Shown piece after piece: positions 41,715-49,476 of a stretch of DNA of 64,000 nucleotides. This DNA is from DASQPA01 sp963756455 (GTDB taxonomy: Bacteria > Acidobacteriota > Thermoanaerobaculia > Multivoradales > UBA5704), in assembly GCA_963756455.1 (NCBI GenBank), contig CAVWNC010000003.1, positions 310,001 to 374,000 on the forward strand, read 5' to 3'. A program made the translations under genes and the position numbers. A model generated the notes under the pieces. The model ran no database searches, had not been told where the DNA came from, and saw only the letters and a list, made by a program, of their open reading frames with translations. Each line of letters begins with the position of its first letter. Position 1 is the first letter of the stretch.

Positions 41715-41993
41715 ATGATCGCACCCGAGACCCGCTACCGCCAGAAGGAAGGCCTTCTCTCCCAGCGCGCCGCCGACACCCGCGTCCTCCTCGATCCGTC
41801 GGACGGCAACTACTTCGCCCTCGACGACGTGAGCGGCCGGATCTGGGATCTCTGCGATGGGAATCGCACCGTCGCCGAGATCGCCGCGACGCTCTGCGCG
41901 GAGTACGATGCGCCCCGGGAGACCGTCGAGGCTGACGTGATGGAGTTCCTGGGCGAGTTGCTCACCGACGGCCTCGTCATCAGTCAGCCCTGA
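41715..41993 (+). CDS. PqqD-family peptide-binding (RRE) protein
   Basis: The 92-residue protein matches the PqqD/RiPP recognition fold: YRQKEGLLSQRAADTRVLLDPSDGNYFALDDVSGRIWDLCDGNRTVAEIAATLCAEYD ... VEADVMEFLGELLTDGLV. This small winged-helix domain binds the leader of a peptide substrate and hands it to modifying enzymes. Genes of this type occur with HprK-related kinases (the 'HPr-rel-A' group) and with lasso-peptide B proteins. The ATG is 8 bases after a -10 box, so it is probably leaderless. It is followed after 10 bases by the lasso-B2-like gene. Confidence 0.85.
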   Translation: MIAPETRYRQKEGLLSQRAADTRVLLDPSDGNYFALDDVSGRIWDLCDGNRTVAEIAATLCAEYDAPRETVEADVMEFLGELLTDGLVISQP

Positions 41994-42003
41994 GGGACGA
42001 GCG

Positions 42004-42549
42004 GTGACGAGCCAGCCCTCCCCACCCCCACCCTTGCCCGCGTTGCCGGCCTTCGCCGCGGGCCGGTTCTACGCTTGCCGGGTCTGCCTGTTCGCCGCCT
42101 TCGTCGTCCCCTTCCTGCTGCGGCGGCGGATCGACCGACTGGCTCCCCTGATCGAGCCGTCCGCCCGCTCCCGGGCGCGGGCGCTTCCGCCCCTGCCGGC
42201 CGCCGCGGTCGACGCCCTGGTGCGGCGGATCCACCGCCTGCTCCTCGCCGGGCACCCGGTCATCCGCTCCGGCTGCCTCACCCGCGGCGTCACCCTCTAC
42301 TATTTCCTCCGCCGCGCCGGGGCCGAGGTGACGCTGCGCTTCGGCATGGGCGAAATCGACGGCAGCTTCTCCGGGCACTGCTGGCTCGAACAGGACGGCG
42401 AGCCGCTCGTCGAGACGCAGGATCCCCGGCCGCTCTTCGTCGAGATGTTCCGCATCCCGTCCCCGCCGTCCACTGCGTCCACCCCTTCCACCACCGCAAC
42501 CTCCCCGGCAGCAACGCTCCCCGCGACGGGAGGCCCATGGACCTCCTGA
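42004..42549 (+). CDS. Lasso-peptide-B2-like transglutaminase-fold protease
   Basis: The 181-residue protein resembles lasso-peptide biosynthesis B2 proteases, which cut the leader from a precursor. The catalytic triad is readable: C91 in IRSGCLTRGVTLYY, H125 in SGHCWLEQDGEPL, and D140 in ETQDPRPLF. A hydrophobic stretch (CRVCLFAAFVVPFLL) lies near the N-terminus. The Pro/Ser/Thr-rich C-terminal tail (SPPSTASTPSTTATSPA) is unusual. The start is a GTG. No lasso cyclase (asparagine-synthetase-like) or precursor gene is adjacent, so the substrate is unknown. It overlaps the HprK-like gene by 13 bases. Confidence 0.75.
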   Translation: MTSQPSPPPPLPALPAFAAGRFYACRVCLFAAFVVPFLLRRRIDRLAPLIEPSARSRARALPPLPAAAVDALVRRIHRLLLAGHPVIRSGCLTRGVTLYYFLRRAGAEVTLRFGMGEIDGSFSGHCWLEQDGEPLVETQDPRPLFVEMFRIPSPPSTASTPSTTATSPAATLPATGGPWTS

Positions 42550-43562
42550 GATCCTTCGCGCTCGACCGCCTGTCGCTCGGCGTCCACGGCGCGCCGGGGA
42601 TGGAGCGGGTCCTCGCCGCGGTGAGCGCGCGGCTCGCCCAGCTGCCCGCGGGCCGGACGGCAGACGGTTCGGGGGACGACGACCTCGTCTTCGAGTTCGC
42701 CGCCGCCTTGTCAGAGGCGGATTTCCCGGCACGACCTGCCGGGGCGCGGCCGGTCTACGATCCTCCCGGCGGCGAGGTTCTCTACCAGCCGGCCGGGGAT
42801 CTCCTCTACATCCGCTTGGGAGAACGCCTGGCGGCGCTCTGCGAGCCGGCCCGGAGACGGACCCGGATTCTCGTCCAGGGATTGCGCGAAGAGGATCTCT
42901 GGCTCCTCTCCCATCCTCTCTTCACCCTGCCCCTCGCCGAGCTCGCCAAGCGCCATGGCCTCTACAACGTGCATGCGGCGAGCCTCGCCCTCAACGGCCG
43001 GGCCCTGGTCCTCCCGGGGACCTCCGGCGCCGGCAAGTCGACCCTCGCCGTCGCCCTGGCGCAGGCCGGGTTGAGCTTCATGGGGGACGACATGCTGTTC
43101 CTCGCCCAGCCCCCCAGCGCGGGCGACGCGGGCGACGCGCTCCGCCTCCTCGCCTTTCCCGACGAAATCGACCTCACCGACGAGAGCGCCGCCTTCTTTC
43201 CGGACTTGGCGCCGCACCTGACCGCGCCGTCGCACGGCGGCTGGCGCAAGCTCCAGCTCGCGGCCCGGCTCCTGAATCCGCCGGAGACCGCCGGGACGAC
43301 CTGGGAGTGCGCGCCGGGGCTCCTCGTCTTCCCCCACGTTTCCGGCGAGCCGGAGAGTGTGCTCACCGAGATCGCTCCCGACGAGGCGCTCTTGGAGCTC
43401 GCGCCCAACGTCTTCCTCACCGAGCCGCGCTCCTCCCAGGCCCATCTGGACGCCCTCGCCGTCCTCTCCGCGGCGAGCGACTGCTACCGCCTGGAGACCG
43501 GCCGCGACCTCGCCGCCGCCGCCCGCCTGCTCCGCGGTCTGCTCGAACGGAAAGCGGGATGA
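42537..43562 (+). CDS. HprK-related serine kinase
   Basis: The 341-residue protein has the HPr kinase/phosphorylase-type P-loop in GRALVLPGTSGAGKSTLAVALAQAG, followed by LSFMGDDMLFL, in which the paired Asp residues match the kinase site. The N-terminal third (EVLYQPAGDLLYIRLGERLAALCE, LWLLSHPLFTLPLAELAKRHGLYNVHAASLALNG) is like that of HprK-related kinase A. In some lasso clusters such kinases phosphorylate the peptide's C-terminal Ser; otherwise the target is unknown. GGGAGG precedes the ATG at 42537, which lies inside the end of the B2-like gene. The stop overlaps the next start (ATGA). Confidence 0.8.
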   Translation: MDLLRSFALDRLSLGVHGAPGMERVLAAVSARLAQLPAGRTADGSGDDDLVFEFAAALSEADFPARPAGARPVYDPPGGEVLYQPAGDLLYIRLGERLAALCEPARRRTRILVQGLREEDLWLLSHPLFTLPLAELAKRHGLYNVHAASLALNGRALVLPGTSGAGKSTLAVALAQAGLSFMGDDMLFLAQPPSAGDAGDALRLLAFPDEIDLTDESAAFFPDLAPHLTAPSHGGWRKLQLAARLLNPPETAGTTWECAPGLLVFPHVSGEPESVLTEIAPDEALLELAPNVFLTEPRSSQAHLDALAVLSAASDCYRLETGRDLAAAARLLRGLLERKAG

Positions 43563-44650
43563 GAGCCGAGGACCGCATCCTCTTCGCCTGCACCCGGCAG
43601 GAGCTCGCGGACGAGCACAAGGAAGCGATCGCTGAGGAGTGCCGCGCGGCCCAGAAGGCGGGGCGGACGATCGACTGGGAGCGCCTGGTGACGACCGCCG
43701 AGCGGCACGGGGTGCTGCCCATCGTGGGGGTCAACCTGGCGCGCGCCGGCATCGCCGGCATCGCCGCCTTCGGCTACCCGGCCGAGCTCGCCCTCCGCCT
43801 GGAGCTCGCCCTCTTCGAGAACGCGGCGATCAAGGAGCGCGAGGGGATCACCCTGCGGGCGGCCCTCGCCCATCTCGCCGCGGGCGGCCTCGACGCCATG
43901 CTTCTCAAAGGCGCCGCCCTCGATCTCATCGTCTACGAGTCGCCGGCCTGGGTGATCTCGAACGACATCGACCTCGTCGTCCGCCGCCCGCAGGGCGAGC
44001 CCCTGCCGCGCGGCGACTGGGAGGTCCGGCGGCCGCTCTACGCCGTGGGGATCGAGTGCGACTACCGGACCCACCACGACGTCACCATGAACGGCCTCCT
44101 CCCCGTCCGCTTCGAACGCATCTGGCGCGACGCCCGGCCAATCGACGTGCGCGGCCAGCCGGCCTTCGTGATGGCCCCCGAGGATCTCGTGATCTCGCTC
44201 GCCATCAACGCCTGCCGCAAGCGTTTCCTGCGCCTCAAAGAGCTCTTCGCGCTCGCCGAGACCGTGCGCCGCCTGCCGATCGACTGGCCGCTTCTCGCCG
44301 CCCATGCTCGCGAGGATGGCGCCGAGGGGATCGTCTACACCGCCCTCCTCGTCACCGCGAAGACGGTGGGCTGCCCGATTCCGGCCGGGGCGCTCGACAC
44401 CCTGAGGCTCTCCAAGGCGCGCCGGCTCCTCCTGCGTTCCCTGGTCGGCGGCCTCCTCCGCGCCGTCTCGCTCCTCCCCCGCCACCGCGGCGGTCCCGCC
44501 CTCCTCGGCCGTCGGCTCGGCCTCTCGCTCCTCCTCCCCTATGCCTGCTATCGGCGAGAGCAGCTCCTCCGCTCGCTCCGCCTGGCCGTCCACTACGACC
44601 AGCCGGACGAGGGCGCCGCCAATCCCGCGACGGCTACCGCCGCCTCCTGA
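43559..44650 (+). CDS. Nucleotidyltransferase-family protein (NTP_transf_5 type)
   Basis: The 363-residue protein has the site of the 'uncharacterised nucleotidyltransferase' family: GLDAMLLKGAALDLIVYES ... SNDIDLVVRR, where DxD provides metal ligands, then FVMAPEDLVISLAINACRKRFLRLKELFAL in the helical half. These proteins occur beside HprK-like kinases and PqqD proteins in RiPP-like and exosortase-linked loci and may add a nucleotide or sugar-phosphate group. Codon overlap (ATGA) with the kinase gene supports action on the same substrate. The tail ends in a short Ala/Thr-rich run. Confidence 0.78.
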   Translation: MRAEDRILFACTRQELADEHKEAIAEECRAAQKAGRTIDWERLVTTAERHGVLPIVGVNLARAGIAGIAAFGYPAELALRLELALFENAAIKEREGITLRAALAHLAAGGLDAMLLKGAALDLIVYESPAWVISNDIDLVVRRPQGEPLPRGDWEVRRPLYAVGIECDYRTHHDVTMNGLLPVRFERIWRDARPIDVRGQPAFVMAPEDLVISLAINACRKRFLRLKELFALAETVRRLPIDWPLLAAHAREDGAEGIVYTALLVTAKTVGCPIPAGALDTLRLSKARRLLLRSLVGGLLRAVSLLPRHRGGPALLGRRLGLSLLLPYACYRREQLLRSLRLAVHYDQPDEGAANPATATAAS

Positions 44651-44669
44651 CGCCGCGAACGCTTCTGTT

Positions 44670-44723
44670 GTAGGGGCACCCCCCGTGGGTGCCCTGGAGG
44701 GCGGCCACGGGGAGCCGCCCTAC
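44670..44723. repeat. REP-like double-hairpin element
   Basis: The 54-base stretch begins GTAGGG and ends CCCTAC and holds two hairpins: GGGCACC with GGTGCCC, and GGGCGGC with GCCGCCC. Similar TAGGGGC...CCCTA elements are widespread intergenic repeats in bacteria. It lies just after the nucleotidyltransferase gene and may stabilise or end its transcript. Confidence 0.55.
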
Positions 44724-44762
44724 GCCGCCAACCCAAAATCTCGCGACTTCGAGTCGTTTTGG

Positions 44763-44830
44763 GTCAGCGGTTGAACGAACGTTCGTTGATCCAGTGAAAG
44801 CCTCAGGTGGTGAGCAGAGCTTGGGCGCAG
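44763..44830 (-). pseudogene. 3'-end fragment of a DoxX-like paralogue
   Basis: This stretch matches 46844-46911, the last codons of the DoxX-like gene, at roughly 85% by eye. On the minus strand it reads LLTT, a stop, then GFHWINERSFNR and the true stop, so it is a decayed copy of the conserved protein end. The rest of the gene is gone. With the intact copy it brackets the DUF4331 gene. Confidence 0.7.
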
Positions 44831-44896
44831 AGGGTCGTGTGGCACCTCTGGGGGGGATAGCCAAACTCGGCCGAAACTGAGAGAAACGGCGATCCC

Positions 44897-46564
44897 CTAA
44901 TCAACCGTGTGGGGGCGGCCTGCCGTGATCCAATCGTTATAGAGGGAACAGCAGCTTGAACAATTCGACACACTAAAGCATGTTACTGTAGAACTCCCGC
45001 AGGGACAGGTTATCGACTTTACCGTTGGAATCTCAGCTCCCAAAAATTCACTTGGTGAGGCCGGTATCCATTCAACGACGAAACTCTCGGCACTCGGAAG
45101 ACTGTTGGGCGCGGCTCCGATGGGATTCTTCAAGTAAGGGAAAGCGGCATCGAACTGACTCACGTCGTTGAGCGTCCCGTCGGTGAACGGAAGGTTACCT
45201 GAGGGCGCATCGGACGGCGAGCAGTAGACTCCGGGGAAGGCGTGGCACTCGACGCCCATCGCAACTCGCAGCACGATATCGACTACATCGTCCCCGGGGC
45301 GGCGGCCATTAGGGAACCCGGCAAGGTCGCCGCCGAGCAGGCCGAGGTTGTTCTGGCCGCTTGGCGGAACCGCCGGAATCAAAGTGTTGAGACGAACCAT
45401 CTCCGCTGGACCACCGAGTTGGTTGATGCCTGCGATGCCGGTCAGAAAGGTAGCGACGAGATCTCGGCGCGGGAAGTTGGTCGGCGCCCTGACGCCGGCC
45501 GAACCGTACAGCAGCTCGAGAATCGCCGGCAGAGTAGGGTTGGTCACGTAGTCGGCGAACTGAGCGTCGCTCTTCGGCTTGCTGTTGTTGAACTTGTTTT
45601 TGTCCTTGAGGCCGATGACGAGCTCGTTAACCAGCGGCATGCCAAGGCGGGAGACCTGCACGGCGTCGCCGGACTGGTTGAAGTCGCGGAAATCGGGGGC
45701 GTCGTTCAGGACTCGGTTGCGCGGCAGCGCCACGGTGGTCCAGGCACCGATGACGTGGTTGGAGCCCGATAATAGGCAGCTAACAGGGATTTCCAGGGCA
45801 AAGGTGGTGACGTTCTTGTCCGTCAAACTGTTCGGCTCGGCGTCTCGGGAGCCAATCGGGTTGTCGATGTTGACCAAGTCGAAGATCTCGCCCAGGTTGA
45901 CAGCGAAACCATCGTGGCGCTGGCCGACAAAGACTTTGCCCTGCAACTGACCGCAGCCCGGGATGGTGATGTTGTAGATGAATTTGGAAGCGTAGTCAGC
46001 ATAGTTAGGAATCGACTTCTGTCCGATGTTGTCGAGCGGCTTGCCGAAACGATGCGAACCCGTGACTACATCGGAGGCATAGGCCACGGTCCGCGATGGG
46101 CTGTCCAACGCACCGCGGATGACTTTGAGAGTATAGCTTTCGAAGACATTCTGAGTCGCAGGATTGCCGAGGGAGACTGGGCCGACGTTGATGACCGGAA
46201 CCGAAACGTTCTTGCCGCCGACCGTCAACTGGAGGTTGTCGAACCTCTGGGCGACCTTGAACTCGAAGGTCAGGCTCTCGGTTCCGTTTCCGACATTGTC
46301 GATGTGGATGCGATAGCGCGCGTCGGGATCCAGGGTAAAGAAGTTGGGGCCACCGTAGGCGTCCTGCAGGGGCACGTAGTTGGCGAGGATGGTCACATAG
46401 CCCGAGCGGCCCGGTTCATAGCTGTTAAAAATATAGAAGTCGGTGCCGTCTACCTTGGGCATCTTCGTGGTCCCAGGGGCCTCTCGGTGGCTGGACGCTT
46501 GCGCAGCCGGGGCAACGAAAAAGATGAATCCCGCAAAGAACGCGAACCATTGTCTTTTTTTCAT
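44897..46564 (-). CDS. Secreted DUF4331-family protein with Cys-rich tail
   Basis: The 555-residue exported protein (signal peptide FFAGFIFFVAPAAQA) matches DUF4331: SSHREAPGTTKMPKVDGTDFYIFNSYEPGRSGYVTILANYVPLQDAYGGPNFFTLDPDARYRI near the start, then FVGQRHDGFAVNLGEIFDLVN and NVTTFALEIPVSCL. The family is widespread, with no proven function. Unlike the members I recall, it ends with CPCGSSTVTCFSVSNCSSCC, six Cys in ~20 residues. The ATG at 46564 (MKKRQWF) is preferred over the longer frame because the signal peptide starts there. GC content is visibly lower than in neighbours, and the gene is bracketed by copies of a DoxX-like gene end, so it may be acquired. Confidence 0.82.
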   Translation of the reverse strand: MKKRQWFAFFAGFIFFVAPAAQASSHREAPGTTKMPKVDGTDFYIFNSYEPGRSGYVTILANYVPLQDAYGGPNFFTLDPDARYRIHIDNVGNGTESLTFEFKVAQRFDNLQLTVGGKNVSVPVINVGPVSLGNPATQNVFESYTLKVIRGALDSPSRTVAYASDVVTGSHRFGKPLDNIGQKSIPNYADYASKFIYNITIPGCGQLQGKVFVGQRHDGFAVNLGEIFDLVNIDNPIGSRDAEPNSLTDKNVTTFALEIPVSCLLSGSNHVIGAWTTVALPRNRVLNDAPDFRDFNQSGDAVQVSRLGMPLVNELVIGLKDKNKFNNSKPKSDAQFADYVTNPTLPAILELLYGSAGVRAPTNFPRRDLVATFLTGIAGINQLGGPAEMVRLNTLIPAVPPSGQNNLGLLGGDLAGFPNGRRPGDDVVDIVLRVAMGVECHAFPGVYCSPSDAPSGNLPFTDGTLNDVSQFDAAFPYLKNPIGAAPNSLPSAESFVVEWIPASPSEFLGAEIPTVKSITCPCGSSTVTCFSVSNCSSCCSLYNDWITAGRPHTVD

Positions 46565-46844
46565 CTCGTTCTCCTCGTGCAAGGGAACCTGCTGAGAACC
46601 AAGGCTTCGGCTCGGGCGGCTCTCTAAGCCTCCTTGGTGGCGACAAATCGGCCCGCAGGTGCGTGAGAGCCGTATCATAGCAACTGAGCAGTAAAAATTC
46701 TAATCCGGAAGGACGCAAATGCGGATGTGACAATTGGCTAGGCTCCCCCCAAGGCAAGCCGAGGGCGTCATTTTTACGAAATGAAGGCGGGGGCAAGAGC
46801 CCGGGGAACCCTCTGGCTGGAACCTTCGCATCCCCGGGGGCGCG
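46565..46844. other. Intergenic region upstream of the DUF4331 gene
   Basis: AT-richer than the surroundings, particularly around 46680-46710. I see no ORF, clear promoter or RNA gene; it should contain the DUF4331 promoter on the minus strand. Confidence 0.3.
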
Positions 46845-48152
46845 TCAGCGGTTGAACGGGCGCTCGTTGATCCAGTGGAAGCCGCGGGTGGTGAGCAGGA
46901 ACTGGGGCGGTTTCTCCAGGTGGAGCCTGGCCCGGATCTTCCGGCCGTCCAAGGTTCCCTCCAGGGTCAGGAGCCCGGGCTTGGGCTGCGCGTAGGAGAA
47001 AGTCGTCTTCCACTTCGCATCGTCGCGCTTGCCCAACGTCATCACGCCCTCGTTGAGGTCGTTGCGGTTGTCGAGGTGGAGGACGTAGCGCACGCGCGAA
47101 TCGCTCATGAGCTGGATGGCCATCGTGCCCGGAGAGTGGAAGATCACCCGCCGCCACCGCTCCCGGTCGGTGACGAGCGGCGGCCGGACCTGCCCGTCGA
47201 TCCCCATCTCGTCGACGTTCCAGATGCCGTGGAGCGGCGCCTTCGATTCCTGCTGGGAATAGGTTCGGTTGTCCTCATAGGTCGTGTGCAGCAGGAACGC
47301 CGTGTAGGCGACGACTGAGAGGGTACGGAGCACCAAGGCCCCGCGGCGCAGCCAGAGGCGCCGGACGAGCGGCGGGATCGCGACCGGCTCTACCCCGCGG
47401 TGGAGCACGAGCAGGTCGACCAGCCGCCGCAGGTCGGGAACGATCAGGAAGATCGCCATGGCGAGCAGATGCGACGAATACAGCTTGACCGGAACGTCGT
47501 AGAAGAAGTTGAGCGCCACGACGTTCGTCAGCACTCCCAGGCTCACCAGCGCTCCCAACAGGGTGGTCCTGCGGGCGGTCAAGAGCAGGCCGCCGATCAT
47601 CTCGGCGGCGCCGGCAAAGACGTTGTAGGCCGCGGACGCGCCCATGAACGTCCACACCAGGCCCATAGGCGACGCGTCGCCCATGGGCTGGAGGAGACGG
47701 TCGAGCGGCGGCTCTGGAAACTGCGCCTGGATGACCTTGGAGGCGCCGTAGGAGAGCATCGCCGCGCCCAGGGCGAAGCCGACGTAGATCCGAAGACCCT
47801 CGTGGAGGCGGGCATAATGGGCGCGCTTGCGATCGAGGATCGTCCAGACGACCGCCACGATCGACGCGATCACCAGGAAGCAGAACACCTGCACGTAGTT
47901 GTAGGTCGTATCGCCGCTGCCGTTGGGGAGGGTGCTGGCGTCGACGTGGAACAGGTGCGTGCCGACCCAGGGGACCAGAGCGGGCCAAAGGGCCTCGTAG
48001 GGCGAGGCGATCCTCCCGGCATAGGGGATGTAGTACAGCGGGAAGGGGAAATTGTAGAGCACCAGGTAGGAGAAGACGAAGCGGAAGAGGACCCGCAGAG
48101 CCGGGCTCCAGACGGGAGCGACAGGCGTCGCAGCTTCGATCGCCGGCTGCAT
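46845..48152 (-). CDS. DoxX-like multi-pass membrane protein with soluble C-terminal domain A
   Basis: The 435-residue protein has about eight hydrophobic segments with DoxX-like patterns (LRVLFRFVFSYLVLYNFPFPLYYIP, VFAGAAEMIGGLLLTARRTTLLGALVSLGVLTNVVALNFFYDVPVK). A C-terminal soluble domain of ~130 residues follows (LHGIWNVDEMGIDGQ ... IQLMSDSRVRYVLHLD ... GTLDGRKIRARLHLE) and ends FHWINERPFNR. The gene at 48173 is a clear paralogue. The family is known mostly as uncharacterised membrane proteins; the soluble part looks like a small beta-barrel. AAGGAGAT lies 9 bases before the ATG. It lies 20 bases after its paralogue on the same strand. Confidence 0.75.
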   Translation of the reverse strand: MQPAIEAATPVAPVWSPALRVLFRFVFSYLVLYNFPFPLYYIPYAGRIASPYEALWPALVPWVGTHLFHVDASTLPNGSGDTTYNYVQVFCFLVIASIVAVVWTILDRKRAHYARLHEGLRIYVGFALGAAMLSYGASKVIQAQFPEPPLDRLLQPMGDASPMGLVWTFMGASAAYNVFAGAAEMIGGLLLTARRTTLLGALVSLGVLTNVVALNFFYDVPVKLYSSHLLAMAIFLIVPDLRRLVDLLVLHRGVEPVAIPPLVRRLWLRRGALVLRTLSVVAYTAFLLHTTYEDNRTYSQQESKAPLHGIWNVDEMGIDGQVRPPLVTDRERWRRVIFHSPGTMAIQLMSDSRVRYVLHLDNRNDLNEGVMTLGKRDDAKWKTTFSYAQPKPGLLTLEGTLDGRKIRARLHLEKPPQFLLTTRGFHWINERPFNR

Positions 48153-48172
48153 GAGGCGGATCTCCTTGGCGG

Positions 48173-49441
48173 TCACCGGTTGAAGGGCGTCTCCTGGATC
48201 CAATGAAAGCCACGGCTGACGAGTCGGTACGCGCTCTCGTCCTCCCGGCGGAGCGTGAGCCGTGTCGGGCGCCCCTCCAGCGTCCCGGCGAGCGCGAGGA
48301 GCCCCGGCGGCGTCTCTCTGTAGGCGAAAGAGGACCGCCCGCTCTTGTCGTCCGACTGGAGGGTCAACCGGCGTTTCCCGAGAACGAGGCCATAGGCTTT
48401 TCGGGAGCCGTCCATGAGCTGGACGCTCAGGTAGCCGGGGAACTCGAAGAGGACCCGGCGCCACCGGGTCGCATCGGTCGTGAGCGGCGGACGGGCGACT
48501 CCGTCGACAGAGAACTCTTCGACGGTCCAGATCCCATAGAACGGGGGCCGCGTGGAGAAGTTGCCCCATTGCTGGCTGGCGTCGTAGGACTGGTACAAAA
48601 GATATCCGGCGTAGGCGGCGACCAGCACCGCTTGCGCGACGAGCGCGGTGCGGCGGAAACGCAGCCGCGGTGGAGGGAACGCGACGGCCGGAACCGGCCG
48701 GTTCCGCACGAGCCCGTCGAAGAGCCGGCGCAGGTAGGGAAGAGTCAGGAAGACCCCCATCGCCAGCAGGTGGAGCGAATAGAGCTTGACGGGGACGTCG
48801 TAGCTCAAATTGAGGGCGACCACGTGGCTGAGGACGCCGATGCTCACGAGCGCGCCGAGCAACGCGGTACGGCGGAAGGCGAGGAGCAGGCCGCCGAGCA
48901 TCTCGGCGGCGCCGGCGAAGATGGTGTATCCCGAGGAGGCGCCCATGAAGAGCCATAGGAGGCCCATCGGCGAGGCCTTCCCGAAGGGCTCGATCAGCTG
49001 GCTGGGGAAGGGCAGGGCGAACTGGGACGGGATGACCTTGTACGCGCCGTACGTGAGCATCGCCGCGGCGAGCGCGAACCGGACGTAGACCCGGAGCCCT
49101 CTCTCCAGGCGAGCATACGCCGGCCGTTTTCTGTCGAGGATCGTCCAGACCGCCGTCGCGACCGCCGCGAGGATCAGAAAGCAGAGCACCTCCACGTAGT
49201 GGTAGAGGGTGTCTCCGCTGCCTCCCCGCGGGATCTTGAGGGGGATTCCGAGCAGGTGCTTCCCGGCCCAGGAGACCATCCCGTTCCACCCGTCCTTGAA
49301 CGGCTGGGTGAGGATCGGTCCCGCCCAGGGAATCTCCTGCAGAGGGAACGGCAGGTTGTAGAGCACCAGGTAGCTGCAGGCGAAGCGGAACAGAACCCGC
49401 TTGGCAGGGCTCCACGAGGGGGAGGTCTTTCCGAGCTCCAT
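48173..49441 (-). CDS. DoxX-like multi-pass membrane protein with soluble C-terminal domain B
   Basis: This 422-residue paralogue keeps the same order: KRVLFRFACSYLVLYNLPFPLQEIPWAGPIL, WTILDRKRPAYARLERGLRVYVRFALAAAMLTYGAYK, IFAGAAEMLGGLLLAFRRTALLGALVSIGVLSHVVALNLSYDVPVK, then the soluble domain (FYGIWTVEEFSVDGVARPP, VQLMDGSRKAYGLVLGKRRL) and the ending FHWIQETPFNR. Both genes are on the minus strand with the ADOP permease upstream, so all three may be co-transcribed. Function unknown; possibly quinone- or redox-linked, as for some DoxX proteins. Confidence 0.75.
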   Translation of the reverse strand: MELGKTSPSWSPAKRVLFRFACSYLVLYNLPFPLQEIPWAGPILTQPFKDGWNGMVSWAGKHLLGIPLKIPRGGSGDTLYHYVEVLCFLILAAVATAVWTILDRKRPAYARLERGLRVYVRFALAAAMLTYGAYKVIPSQFALPFPSQLIEPFGKASPMGLLWLFMGASSGYTIFAGAAEMLGGLLLAFRRTALLGALVSIGVLSHVVALNLSYDVPVKLYSLHLLAMGVFLTLPYLRRLFDGLVRNRPVPAVAFPPPRLRFRRTALVAQAVLVAAYAGYLLYQSYDASQQWGNFSTRPPFYGIWTVEEFSVDGVARPPLTTDATRWRRVLFEFPGYLSVQLMDGSRKAYGLVLGKRRLTLQSDDKSGRSSFAYRETPPGLLALAGTLEGRPTRLTLRREDESAYRLVSRGFHWIQETPFNR

Positions 49442-49476
49442 AGCGTCTGGATCGCCGTCGTTCTCCCGGCGCACCG

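Noticed and set aside
44689..44880. Small ORF after the nucleotidyltransferase gene as a possible RiPP precursor
   Set aside because: It is made from the REP-like element and the antisense of the DoxX fragment; no leader or ribosome site.
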